Assembly: GCA_001247695.2 (NCBI GenBank)
Contig: LGRX02025900.1
Location: forward strand, 1-64,000
DNA length: 64,000 nt
Origin: Cymbomonas tetramitiformis
Taxonomy: Eukaryota; Chlorophyta; Pyramimonadophyceae; Pyramimonadales; Pyramimonadaceae
Reading direction: 5' to 3'
This document shows, in pieces, positions 43,605 to 55,498 of the stretch (positions are counted from its first letter, which is position 1; each line of letters starts with the position of its first letter). The translations under genes and the position numbers were made by a program. The notes under the pieces are model-generated. The model saw nothing but the letters and a program-made list of their open reading frames with translations. It ran no database searches and had not been told where the DNA came from.

Positions 43605-43742
43605 ACGCGTGACGCTCGAAAAGCGTGACGCTCGAAAAGCGTGACGCTCGAAAAGCGTGACGCTCGAAAAGCGTCACGCTCGAAAAGCGTCACGCTCGAA
43701 AAGCGTGACACTCGAAAAGCGTGACGCTCGAAAAGCGTGACA
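43605..43742. repeat. 16-bp GCGTGACGCTCGAAAA array (R2)
   Basis: Eight copies, the longest array of this type here. Variation is mostly GCGTGACGC/GCGTCACGC at the palindrome centre. Shorter arrays: 38626-38696, about 45250-45320, 48150-48205 and 54395-54480. Confidence 0.93.
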
Positions 43743-44000
43743 CAAAGCAGTGTTCGTTTTGGAATAGCTGGGTTTCGGCGAAATGAACCTTTAAAAATTT
43801 ATACACAAAAGCGTGACATAAAAAACCGGATTTTTCAAAGAGGGGGACAATCTAAAGATTTTTCCCCAATAGGGGGTACGTGAACGTACAAGTGGGGAAA
43901 AATCAATCTCAAATCACCATACAAAATGTGATGTGGGCAATGAAGGTTAATTAAAAACAGCGTGAGCGAAATGTAGTACAGTATATGTCTTATTAGTGAC

Positions 44001-44348
44001 TTTCCCGCAAATTTCGGCAGCCAATTCTTTCGCTAGTCCGACGTCAGGAGATGCCGCATTTTTCGGGGACACGTCGGTCCACGTCGGATCGGCTGCCGAT
44101 TTGCTCAATTCGCTCGTGAGAATTCGCTTGAATTCGCTCGATCGAGGCCAAATTCGAACGAAATGAGAACTCAATTCGGCAGCGACTCAATTCGCTCGGC
44201 TGACTGTACAACATGAATATTCGATTCAGACCCAACCAAAATTGGCGCTCGCAGACTTCACCAGTAACATCGGACGTTTGCAACAAGATGGATATTGTAT
44301 GCCCACGTCGGACTAGCGAAAGAATTGGGCTGCCGAATTTGCGGGAAA
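44001..44348. mobile_element. Foldback/MITE-like element with 44-bp TIRs
   Basis: Inverted repeats at 44001-44044 (TTTCCCGCAAATTTCGGCAG...GTCCGACGT) and 44305-44348 match with only small indels. The interior (about 260 bp) has repeated AATTCGCTCG motifs and no ORF. No clear TSD is visible, so the superfamily is undetermined. Confidence 0.8.
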
Positions 44349-45883
44349 CTCTCGATTGGGTTAAAAAGGGCGTGAGCGCGAAAAACGTGACAGTCGAAAA
44401 GCGTGACAGAAAAAGCGTGACACAAATCAGCGTTCGTTTTGGAATACCTGGTCTGAACGAAATGAAGTCTCTAAATAAAAAGAGCGTGAGCCCAAAAAGC
44501 GTGACAGTCGAAAAGCGTGACACAAATCAGTGTTCGTTTTGGAATACCTGGTCTCAACGAAATGAAGTCTCTAAATAAAAAGAGCGTGAGCGCGAAAAGC
44601 GTGATAAAATTTAATAAATAATAAGCCGTCGATTCCCTGTGTGGGGGTTCTACACCCCCTCTAAAAAAAATGAGAAGCAAATTTGATTTCCATCGGAGTT
44701 CACAAAATTTATTACCAGATTCATGGTCGATTCCCCCTACGGGTCACGGCCACCCCAGTTAGTAAGGGGGTCCCACACCCCCCCCAAAAAAAAATGTGAG
44801 AAGCAGTTGATTTCCATCGCGGCTCGGCCAGCCCATACTGTGTCACAGCTGACGTTCATGACAGTGTCATCAACTTTCATTCTCGAAGCTTTACGCTTTA
44901 CAGACTGCGTCTCTTGTCATGTCATACGTCTAACGTCTTATGTGTCAATTTCCAGTCGACCACATCCAAATATTTATACCGTCAATAAAGTCTTCATCTT
45001 ATTTTATTTAATACTACAATGCTGAGTTATATTTATACTCAACAGTCGTGAAACTGTGCAATTCCAATAAAATAAAATTAAAATTAAATATTCACCAATT
45101 AAATATAAAAAGGCTTTGTATTGAATATTCTAAGTATCAAATTATATACTGCCGCGTGCGACACATACTTATCCACGACTTACAAATCGTTTCGCAGTTT
45201 TCATCTACGACGCTAAAGTGCGTAACAGGGGTTAAATTGGGTGGGTGTAACGCGTCTCGCTCGAAAAGCGTGACGCTCGAAAAGCGTGACGCTCGAAAAG
45301 CGTGACGCTCGAAAAGCGTGACACAAAGCAGTGTTCGTTTTGGAATAGCTGGTTTTCGGCGAAATGAACCTTTAAAAATTTATAGGGGGTACGTGAACGT
45401 ACAGGTGGGGAAAAATCCAAATTCCTCAATTCTAAATTTTGCATTGTTACCATCAAATTGTGAGTGAACGCGGAGGTGCAAAAGGAATGTTGTGAAGTAT
45501 TGAATAACAAATGTTTAGAAAAGCAAGTGGCATCGGCAATGAACACAAGGGTATTATTTGGGATACTTACGGAACTAGATATTGCTATGTTGTCCAACCA
45601 TATTGACACTGGTTGTGTTGTTAATTGACATGTAATGTTATTAATTAAAACAAAGTACCGAATAAAGGAATAGTATAGTTGTAATCTCAAATTTAAGGGC
45701 ACATTAACAACAACAAACAAGATAAATAGTCGGGACATTTGAAGCATTCACCAATTGGCATATTTAATGTCAAGGCTAGGATTTGGAAATTAAGGTTACC
45801 TTCTTAAGAAAATACTCTGGTGAGATTTGAGGGTTGGCAATGCAACTAGTAAAACTAAAATGTTATCTATTTACTACAGGTCA

Positions 45884-46090
45884 TTAAGATATCGAATGCA
45901 GGATTCCTCCGTTGACACCCTTTTCTCGCAACTTCTGGAGAGCGGGAGGAATGTTTGTTTGAAGATGTGGGAACTCCAGGATCTTTGCATCCAATGATGT
46001 GATAGCAAGTCTTCTGACCCTCAGCTCTTCAACACGAAGTGATTTCAGGAAGTTATCCTGATCGATTGCATGTCCTCCGAAGTGAGCAAA
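45884..46090 (-). pseudogene. Exon-7 fragment of the spliced gene (unit R2)
   Basis: Second partial copy, same breakpoint (GAAGTGAG) and same natural end (stop at 45884-45886) as the R1 fragment. The identical breakpoint implies both units derive from one deletion event followed by duplication. Confidence 0.85.
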
Positions 46091-46096
46091 CTTTGA

Positions 46097-48837
46097 GCAA
46101 ACTCTGATTTCATCAATTATTCATGTATCAATCGATGTGATTGGCCAAACAAATATGTTTCATTTTGAACCAAAGATGAAGCGAAATTGTTCATCTTTCA
46201 AATCTCAAGCTGATTTCATAGTAATATGTTGTCAATTGCAATTGGTGAACAAACAAATCAAATCAAATTGTGTCGTACTATTCAAATGACAAGATAGTTG
46301 TGATTCATTGTTTAAATATTCGATCATATTTGATAATTGATTGGTTGTAAATTTTGATGTGAAGTTTGTCTTAGATATCGTGAGTGGTTTATGGTTAATA
46401 GACACTGAGAGGCCCACATGTGACATGTGCCCACAGGGCAGAAGTGGTTGTGGTGTGGTTGCAGTGTAAGGCAGGGCGAGGGGAGGGGGTGGTCGTTAGC
46501 GGTGTGACAAGGAATAGTGGGGGACTTATTGGTATGGGGTTGATACAAGGTATGTCAGAACAAAGAAAGAAAATGATGGATCGTGACTATGATAAACCGG
46601 GTGACCAAATAAATACGGTGACGTGCAGTAAGCGGTTAACTAGATCGCGGCGGTTATAAGATATAGGTTCGTGCACCCAAGCCCCACCCGGCCAATTGTG
46701 ATCGAAGCATGCGATGGCATTGACCCCCCAATCATGCGCCCTCCTCCCCCGACCAAACATTCAGCATCCAACACCCCCCAACACATTTCAGTCCAGTGGG
46801 GAGAGGGCGAACCCCTTCTCCTCCCCCCAAAATAAAAATGTAATGTAAGCGGCCATGGGCCCAGCTCATATGGTTCGACGTTCATGACAGTGTCATCAGC
46901 CTTCATTTTCGCAGATTTGCGTGTCACTGAGTCTCAATTCTCATGTCTGATGTGTCCTTGGCGACCACATCCAAATATTTAAACAGGTTTTATATTATAA
47001 ATTATTTATTTTAAATTTATTATAATAAGCGTGACAGATCAAACAGCGACGCATGACGCTGACGATGATTATCAAAAAGCGTCATGCATGATGGATGATG
47101 ACAGCGAACGAAAGCGTCATGCATGATGACAACGATCAAGAAGCGTCTGCGTCTACGTCTACACGATGACAGCGTCTACCAATGACAGCAAAGGGGCGAC
47201 AACCTCATGATTATGATTTCCCCCAAAACATTTTATTTATACACAAAAGTTTGACATAAAAAACCAGATTTTTCAAAGATGTGACAAACTCCCGCTTTAC
47301 TGTCGTGTCATGTCATGTCGTGTTACTGTCATAATTAAAAAGAGCGTGAGCGCAAAAAGCGTGACAGTCGAAAAGCGTAAAAGCGTCAAAGCGTCAAAGA
47401 ATAAAATTTAATAAATAATAAGCCGTCGATTTCTCTACGGGTCACGGCCACCCCTGTGGGGGGCGGGGGAAGGGTTCTCCCCCCCACACACCCCCCCCAA
47501 AAAAAAAATGTGAGAAGCAGCTTGCTTTCCATCGGAGGTCGACCCATCAAATGACGTTCATGGTCGATTTCCCTACGGTCACGGCCACCCCAGTGGGGGG
47601 GGTCCCCCCCACTTTAAAAATGTGAGAAGCAGCTTGATTTTCATCGCGATACGGGCTCGGCCAGCCAATACTGTAGAGCTCTACAGCTGACGTTCATGAC
47701 ATTGTCATCAACTTTCATTCTCGAAGCTTTACGCGTTACAGTACAGACTGCGTCTCATGTCATGTCATGTCATGTCATACGTCTAACGTGTTATGTGTCA
47801 ATGTCCAGTCGACCACATCCAAATATTTATACCGTCAATTAAGTCTTCGTCTTATTTTAAAATTAAATAAGTCATATTAAAAATAATACTAGAGTGTTAA
47901 GTTATACAGTGCTAAGTTATATTTATAATCAACAGTCGTGACACTGTGCAATTCCAATAAAATTAAAAATATATATATTATATATTATATTGACCAATTA
48001 AATATATTAAGAGGCTTTGTATTGAATATTCTAAATATCAAATTATATACTGCCGCGTGCGACACATACTTATCCACGACACACGAATCGTTTCGCAGTT
48101 TTCATCTACGACGCTAAAGTGCGTAACAGGGGTTAAATTGAGTGGGTGTAACGCATACGCTCGAAAAGCGTCTCGCTCGAAAAGCATACGCTCGAAAAGC
48201 GTGACACAAAGCAGTGTTCGTTTTGGAATAGTGGGTTTTCGGCGAAATGAACCTTTAAAAATTTATAGGGGGTACGTGAACGTACAGGTGGGGAAAAATC
48301 CAAATTCCTCAATTCTAAATTTTGCATTGTTACCATCAAATTGTGAGTGAACGCGGAGGTGCAAAAGGAATGTTGTGAAGTATTGAATAACAACTGTTTA
48401 GAAAAGCAAGTGGCATCGGCAATGAACACAAGGGTATTAATTGGGATACTTACGGAATCAAGATATTGCTATGTTGCCCAACCATATCGACAACTGTTAA
48501 TATAAAGGTCAGGTGAATATAATTTGGAAGCATAATTGGAATGTAATGTGTTTAATTAAAGCAAAGTACCAAATAAAGGAATAGTATAGTTGTAATCTCA
48601 AATTTAAGGGCACATTAACAACAACAAGCAAGATAAATAGTTGGGACATTTGAAGCATTCACCAATTGGCATATTTAATGTCAAGGCTAGGATTTGGAAA
48701 TTAAGGTTACTTTATTAAGAAAATACTCCGGTGAGATTTGAGGGTTGGCAATGCAGCCAGTAAAACTAAAATGTTATATCTATTTACTACAGGTCATTAA
48801 GATATCGAATGCAGGATTCCTCCGTTGACACCCTTTT
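46097..48837. repeat. Tandem array unit R3
   Basis: Array unit continuing into the complete spliced gene. Its 3' end includes the natural stop region of that gene (stop 48797-48799 on the minus strand) just left of the 708-bp insertion. It carries the empty target site of element D near 48495. Confidence 0.82.
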
Positions 48838-49545
48838 TGTGCCCGGAGGCACAGCGTGAGCCGATATGCCTATGCGTCCGTATGTGTGTCATCGGGGGTA
48901 ATCTGGGATTGGCACGATGACAGTGAAATTGGGCTTGAAATCACGATGAGAATGAATACCAGATGTCCGGGGTATGACAGTATGGCACTATGACACTATG
49001 ACAGTATGACAGTATGACACTATAGTAGTATGACAGTACTGTGGGGGGTGTCATCGTGGAACTCAGTCAGACCCTCGAAGAATGGTCAGATTCGCATCGG
49101 GGTTGAAAAGACAATGAAATCGAATATCAGATATCAAGGTTATGACAGTATGACAGTATGACGCTATGACAGTATGACGCTATGACAGTATGACAGTATG
49201 ACAGTACAGTAGTATGACAGTACTGTGGGGCAGTCATCGTGTCAGTCTGTCGGCATAACATCTGAATCGAGAATGACGAATCGGAATTAGAAATGAGATC
49301 GGATCGGGAACTGAACGTTGAGCCGAAGTGTGACATCGGCTCTCGAGTGGTTGACCCTGCAACCTGAGTGACGAGTGAATAAGTAGAGCACTTGAAAAGT
49401 GTTTAGCCTTCAGAACTCGGAACCGAATTATCGTTTGTACCTCAATCTGGCCCTGATCCAGTATATTATAAAATCCGAATTGTGTACCTTTGCACGTTCA
49501 ATCAAAAACATATTTCCGAGCATCTGTCGTCGTGCCCCAGGCACA
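48838..49545. mobile_element. 708-bp solo-LTR-like insertion in exon 7
   Basis: Starts TGTGCC and ends GGCACA, flanked by the 5-bp repeat CTTTT (48833-48837 and 49546-49550). Uninterrupted homologues read CACCCTTTTCTCGCAAC at 41706 and 45917, confirming the junctions. The interior has two TATGACAG microsatellite patches (about 48967-49035 and 49140-49220) and no ORF. TG...CA ends plus a 5-bp TSD fit a solo LTR; no related full element is in the window. Confidence 0.85.
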
Positions 49546-52390
49546 CTTTTCTCGCAACTTCTGGAGAGCGGGAGGAATGTTTGTTCGAAGATGTGGGAAC
49601 TCCTGGATCTTTGCATCCAATGATGTGATAGCAAGTCTTCTGACCCTCAGCTCTTCAAGACGAAGTGATTTCAGGAAGTTATCCCGATCGATTGCATGTC
49701 CTCCGAAGTGAGGTCCAAAGAGAGGATTGTTGTGTTTGTCAGTACGAAACGATTTGAAAAAAGGCAGTGCACTACTGCTAGGTATGCCTGACATGTTTGA
49801 ACCTGCCAATCGGTATGATACAATCTGATTTTGTAGGATGTGAGTGAGGTTGCCATCCCTCCAGATTACAACATACAATTTCTCGTCGACGACACGCTTG
49901 AGGTCAAGACTATCTCTGAGGGCTCTGGCTTTCTGAATTGTTGAAAGCTTAGAGAACGGTATGACCACACCAAAAGCCGGAATGTCTCTGGCGCCACCTG
50001 TAAACCAAAGGAGCAAAATAGAATGATATCAAGGTAACATGGTTAATGTGATGTCAAGGATGGGAATTATTAGATGGAAACAAATCACAAATCGAAAATA
50101 ACAAACTCACCTTCAGAGAAAAACATGCGAATCGTTTGCCCTTCATATTCGACTGGAATTGGGTGCCCAGCTGGGTTTTGCGAAGTGTGAGGATGTTGAG
50201 CAAGTAGAGTTTCAATCTCTTTTGGTGTATGGTACCTGTTGATGTGTTGATGGATGAATGAGATAAGTGATTGCATATTAATAAATACAAAACTAGGCGA
50301 ATGATAATAGCTAAGAGAAATTTACCTTAAGGGTCCAACGCCAATGTCCTTCTTGAGGAATAATGACATCGGTCTAGGTTTTTTGGCCAATCTCGTAGGA
50401 ATAGATGGTTTGCCAAGTCTTCGATTCTCTTTATTCTTTGCTGAATTTGCAATTTTTTCTAGTGGAAGAGCAAACTGGTGTTGATCGCAACCGTGTTTTT
50501 CATGATATGGAAGAGGTAGGACCTGAAAGCAAAAAATGGTCAAGATTGAGTTTGATGAACAATGTGAAAAAGAAACACAAGGCAATTTGGAATAATATGT
50601 TAGTGAGCATACCTCGCCCGCAATGGTTGGTGGCTTCACCCCCAGCAAGTCAGGATGGATATTGATGTTGAATGAGGTGCATGTTTTTGACTCCTTCAAG
50701 CCATCTACCAACACCAAAGTCCCGAAAGCTCGATATGAAGTATTAGTCCTTGCAGAGCTTCGTGCAAAGGGCTTGTTAAAACCCTCAGGTGCAAACGGAT
50801 TGCCATCAGCAATAGACGCGCTGACAATAGCCAATTCTGTTGCAATGAGTTGTCGATGTGCAGCAAGTGCAAGGAGACGGACATCTACTGAAGCCACTTC
50901 ATTGGCCATCCGAGTGTTGTTGTTACCAGCTCTGCAAGCACGAGATGTCGTGTTTAAGCACTCAACAGCATGCCTTGGTCCAGCACCTGTCGACCTCCCC
51001 AAACAAAATTAAACAACAGGCTGTATGGATGGAGTATTAGTCAATATAGTCTTTAATGTAACCATCCAAGATTTGAAAAATTATTCACATTGCAGGGACA
51101 TGAATCAGGAGTGCATTTGAAGCCAAGTTTGAAACAACTTACCAGGGAATGCTCTGTTGAGTGTTTTCTCATGCCCAAGTAGTTCCAACAAGGTCATGTC
51201 CGCAAAGGTATCATCGTATGAGATGGTCAAGTCTTCGTTTTGAGTAAGTCCGATTAGCATACACACGTGGTCCACTGGACTTGTGAGTGGATCAAGTCGA
51301 ACTGGCCAGAGGCTTTTTACTGTGCACTCTTCCTGGTTGTCCTTGGTGTCCCATATTCTCAGGTTAGCCTCATTATTCCAGAGATGTACCTGTGAAGTGT
51401 GAAGTCAAATTGTTGAATGAGTGGCAAATTAGTTGTTATTTGATTATATTAAGCCGAGTAGTATATGGAAGGTTATTAGAACATGGTCAACAGCTGTAAT
51501 GAACATAGTATGACACATCGTGGTCCAACGATATTAATACTCTTAGAGCATATCACAGGTCGTCTAGCTGAATGAAAACAGTCAATGCATGACAATAAAC
51601 ACGGTTAGTGTAGACACGGTAATGATTGGTGGGCACATCGATTGTCATGCTTGAGTGCAAAACGACTACCAACCTGACTCAGTGGGTTGTGTTAGGAGTG
51701 AGTGTTGAGTTATTAAACTACAACTCACCTTGAGAGGGCGCTCCTGCCAACTTTCATATGGCACAATTAATGGTTCATCAAATTTTCGTACATTTATTCG
51801 TACATTAAGAGTGTCAGAGGCGCGGGTGCTTGCGAAGCAAATAATCCCACTGCCGTCTACGAAATTGATACTGTAAACAACTCTGGTGGTTTCAGGATCT
51901 GTACACAACAATACAAAACATTAGTTTATTCGATGATGATAGTGACAAACTTGAAATTGAAATCAAGGACGTGATTGAAGTTACCTTGTGCGTTGTAAAA
52001 TGGATATACATTCTTCATGGCGTACTTGACATTTGGATGATAGGTTAAATGGCAAGATGTGCCAAGTCCAAGTAGCAGTACCCTTGAAGCCAGAGTAATA
52101 TCGGACGACATTCGACGTGGTGGTGTATCGTCGTGCGCTATTAAAAGACCAAGTTTCTTCCCAAGAATTTGAGTAGAGGACATGTACACAGGATTTGCAT
52201 TCACCCATTCGTTGAGGTGATTGAACTCAGTGACGAGACAAGGACCTCCCTTTTTTATCTTTCCTTTGGTGGATATTGTCGCTCGATCGCCAAGGGCCTG
52301 GAAGTTCTGGATACGTACGTTGGCCTTGGTCACCAAAAGTGGGTCTAAGACATTTAAAGCTTGGTCTAGTATTTCTGATGCCTCAGGCAT
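49498..52390 (-). CDS. Seven-exon gene, unrecognised product (~672 aa)
   Basis: Exons 52390-51985, 51898-51729, 51389-51143, 50986-50613, 50522-50326, 50235-50111 and 49997-49498. Every intron (86-339 bp) begins GT and ends AG, and phases join without stops (2019 nt). The start ATG 52390 is preceded by an in-frame TGA. Recognisable-looking but unassigned stretches: LASRVLLLGLGTSCHLTY, VVYSINFVDGSGIICF, LHLWNNEAN-like/LRIWDTKDN, a Lys/Arg-rich KKPRPMSLFLKK, and GVVIPFSKLSTIQKARALRD. No transmembrane segment or signal peptide is seen. The last ~16 codons come from the inserted LTR; homologous fragments end GVNGGILHSIS instead. It is the only clearly spliced gene in the window. It may be a host gene captured in the array or a transposon-encoded protein. 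Confidence 0.82.
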
Positions 52391-52399
52391 TATCAGCAC

Positions 52400-52845
52400 T
52401 CAACGTTGACAAGGATACTGCACACCATAAAGCACAATGACATATTAGCAGGTTGTAAATAAATGATAAAATTCAAGTGAACATATTGGTAATAATATTA
52501 ATGGTAATTTAGTTGAATTCACTCACCTATAAGATAATGGGCTTCAAATTATTGAATGAATTGCGGCAATTTACCGGCAAGTCATCATTCCACCATCGTT
52601 GATCCCGATAAGCAAGGACATGTTATCTAGTAGGGCTTGGTGAGCCCTACTGATCACAAGACAAGCTTGCTGTCCATCTTTACCACAGGTAGACGTGTGG
52701 GCTTTCCTCATCCACAGGCACGCTGGTGGGCCTTTAGACAGGTGCTTAAGCACTCATCCAAAAACAGGCTTGATGGGCCAACAATGTATAAAATGGTGGG
52801 GGTCCACCACACAAAGTGGGTGGACAATCCTCATCCACATACCGG
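52400..52845. other. 5' flank of the spliced gene
   Basis: Upstream region and junction to the next array unit. It contains an inverted CTAGTAGGGCTTGGTGAGCCCTACTGATC hairpin-like stretch near 52628-52655. Short ORFs are not convincing. Confidence 0.4.
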
Positions 52846-54539
52846 TGACGTGCGGTAAGCGGTTAACTAGATCGCGGCGGTTATAAGATATAGGTTCGTG
52901 CACCCAAGCCCCACCCGGCCAATTGTGATCGAGGCATGCGATGGCATTGACCGGGGGGCTCCCCTCCCCATCCCCCCTCCTCCCCCGACCAAACATCCAG
53001 CATCCAACACCCCCAACACATTTCAATCCAGTGAGAAGAGGGCGAAGCCCCCCTTCCTCTCCCCCCAAAAATAAAAATGTAATGTAAGCGGCCATGGGCC
53101 CAGCTCATACGGTTCGACGTTCATGACAGTGTCATCAACCTTCATTTTCGCAGATTTGCGTGTCACTGAGTCTCAATTCTCATGCCTGATGTGTCCTTGG
53201 CGACCACATCCAAATATTTAAACAGGTTTTATATTATAAATTATTTATTTTAAATTTATTATAATAAGCGTGACAGATCAAACAACGACGCATGACGCTG
53301 ACGATGATTATCAAAAAGCGTCATGCATGATGGATGATGACAGCGAACGAAAGCGTCATGCATGATGACAACGATCAAGAAGCGTCTGCGTCTACGTCTA
53401 CACGATGACAGCGTCTACCAATGACAGCAAAGGGGCGACAACCTCATGATTATGATTTCCCCCAAAACATTTTATTTATACACAAAAGTTTGACATAAAA
53501 AACCAGATTTTTCAAAGATGTGACAAACTCCCGCTTTACTGTCGTGTCATGTCATGTCGTGTTACTGTCATAATTAAAAAGAGCGTGAGCGCAAAAAGCG
53601 TGACAGTCGAAAAGCGTAAAAGCGTCAAAGCGTCAAAGAATAAAATTTAATAAATAATAAGCCGTCGATTCCCCTACGGGTCACGGCCACCCCTGTGGGG
53701 GGGAGGGGAGGTTTTCCCCCACACACCCCCCCCCAAAAAAATGTGAGAAGCAGCTTGCTTTCCATCGGAGTTCGGCCAGCCCATACAGCTGACGTTCATG
53801 GTCGATTTCCCTACGGGTCACGGCCACCCCAGTGGGGTCCCCCCCCACACCCACCCCCCAAAAAAATGTGAGAAGCAGCTTGATTTTCATCGCGATACGG
53901 GCTCGGCCAGCCAATACTGTAGAGCTCTACAGCTGACGTTCATGACATTGTCATCAACTTTCATTCTCGAAGCTTTACGCGTTACAGTACAGACTGCGTC
54001 TCATGTCATGTCATGTCATACGTCTAACGTCTTATGTGTCAATGTCCAGTCGACCACATCCAAATATTTATACCGTCAATTAAGTCTTCGTCTTATTTTA
54101 AAATTAAATAAGTCATATTAAAAATAATACTAGAGTGTTAAGTTATACAGTGCTAAGTTATATTTATAATCAACAGTCGTGACACTGTGCAATTCCAATA
54201 AAATTAAAAATATATATATTATATATTATATTGACCAATTAAATATATTAAGAGGCTTTGTATTGAATATTCTAAATATCAAATTATTTACTGCCGCGTG
54301 CGACACATACTTATCCACGACACACGAATCGTTTCGCAGTTTTCATCTACGACGCTAAAGTGCGTAACAAGGGTTAAACTGAGTGGGTGTAACGCGTCTC
54401 GCTCGAAAAGCGTGACATTCGAAAAGCGTCACGCTCGAAAAGCGTGACATTCGAAAAGCGTCACGCTCGAAAAGCGTGACACAAAGCAGTGTTCGTTTTG
54501 GAATAGCTGGGTTTCGGCGAAATGAACCTTTTAAAATTT
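52846..54539. repeat. Tandem array unit R4 (partial)
   Basis: Starts inside the unit at GACGTGCGGTAAGCGGTTAAC and follows R3 closely through the G/C-run blocks, CACATCCAAATATTTA blocks and a 16-bp array (about 54395-54480). It then passes into the 68-bp tandem repeat. Confidence 0.85.
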
Positions 54540-54540
54540 A

Positions 54541-54812
54541 TACACAAAAGCCTGACATAAAAAACCGTATTTTTCAAAGAGGGGGACAATCTAAAGATTT
54601 TTCCCCAATACACAAAAGCGTGACATAAAAAACCGGATTTTTCAAAGAGGGGGACAATCTAAAGATTTTTCCCCAATACACAAAAGCCTGACATAAAAAA
54701 CCGTATTTTTCAAAGAGGGGGACAATCTAAAGATTTTTCCCCAATACACAAAAGCGTGACATAAAAAACCGGATTTTTCAAAGAGGGGGACAATCTAAAG
54801 ATTTTTCCCCAA
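54541..54812. repeat. 68-bp tandem repeat, alternating subtypes
   Basis: Four monomers at 54541, 54609, 54677 and 54745. Subtypes alternate: AGCCTGAC...CCGTAT, AGCGTGAC...CCGGAT, then the same pair again. The true unit of duplication is therefore a 136-bp dimer. A single related monomer is at about 43799-43866. Confidence 0.93.
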
Positions 54813-55498
54813 TATTTATATTCAGAATTCCCAGTGTCCCCATGATTCCATCCTGATTTCACTGAAATATTCGCGATTTGCGTCTCTTTAAATATGCAGT
54901 TTGTTAAGAAAATGAGGTGTTGGCCTATAGGGTTACCACGTCTATAGGGTTCCCCCCACTGTAGGGCCTTGCGTTGGTGCCATTTGTAACTCGTGAGACC
55001 TCGGGTCAGATGTAGGATGTAGCCTCAAATTCAAGCTCCCCCTCGCCTGCGCTTGAAGGGCCGATGGAACATAGAGGGGCCAATTCGAATTGCGAATTGG
55101 CCAAAATTTTGGATTCTCTACTATCGAAACAAGAAAGGAAGGCTGACTGAGACTATCTCCTTATAGGAGAAGAGGTCACCCCCCTGACTCCTTTCATTTT
55201 GGGTTTTTTTAATAATTGCTATGGCACCTAGTATAATTTATGTATCCGTGCAAATATAAAAAATAATTATATATTATATATTAAACTTTAGACTATATAG
55301 GGTGCGCTCGGCTGCCCCCCCCATATAGTGTGCTGAATATATCAGCTTGACTGTATATTCACTGTGAGTGATAATCAGAATCGATAAAAGGCGAAGTCTT
55401 CCCGTTATATGTTCGGGGTCTAGGGTTCCGGGACCGGTGATAGTCATACACCCTAACTATAGGAATGACAATCGGGGCGTCACTTCCAGCACAGGAGC
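54813..55498. other. Spacer and undelimited LTR of family C
   Basis: No gene. The right part (up to 55499) should be the LTR that precedes the family C gag fragment. Its left end is not defined by a second copy. There is a C-run near 55310-55322 and a TATATTATATATTA stretch near 55270. Confidence 0.4.

Larger units (their letters stand above)
41885..46096. repeat. Tandem array unit R2
   Basis: Same landmarks as R1, with an internal deletion near 42425 (the poly-pyrimidine block after GATCGCGGCG is missing). There is extra rearranged sequence at 43800-45050, including a foldback element and another copy of the CACATCCAAATATTTATACC block. It ends in an exon-7 fragment. Confidence 0.82.

Noticed and set aside
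43605..43742. CRISPR array
   Set aside because: The 16-bp units are directly tandem with no spacers, in an intron-bearing eukaryotic sequence.
48497..48500. Second family D insertion at the homologous site in R3
   Set aside because: Only one TGTTA is present and flanks are continuous, so this is an empty site.
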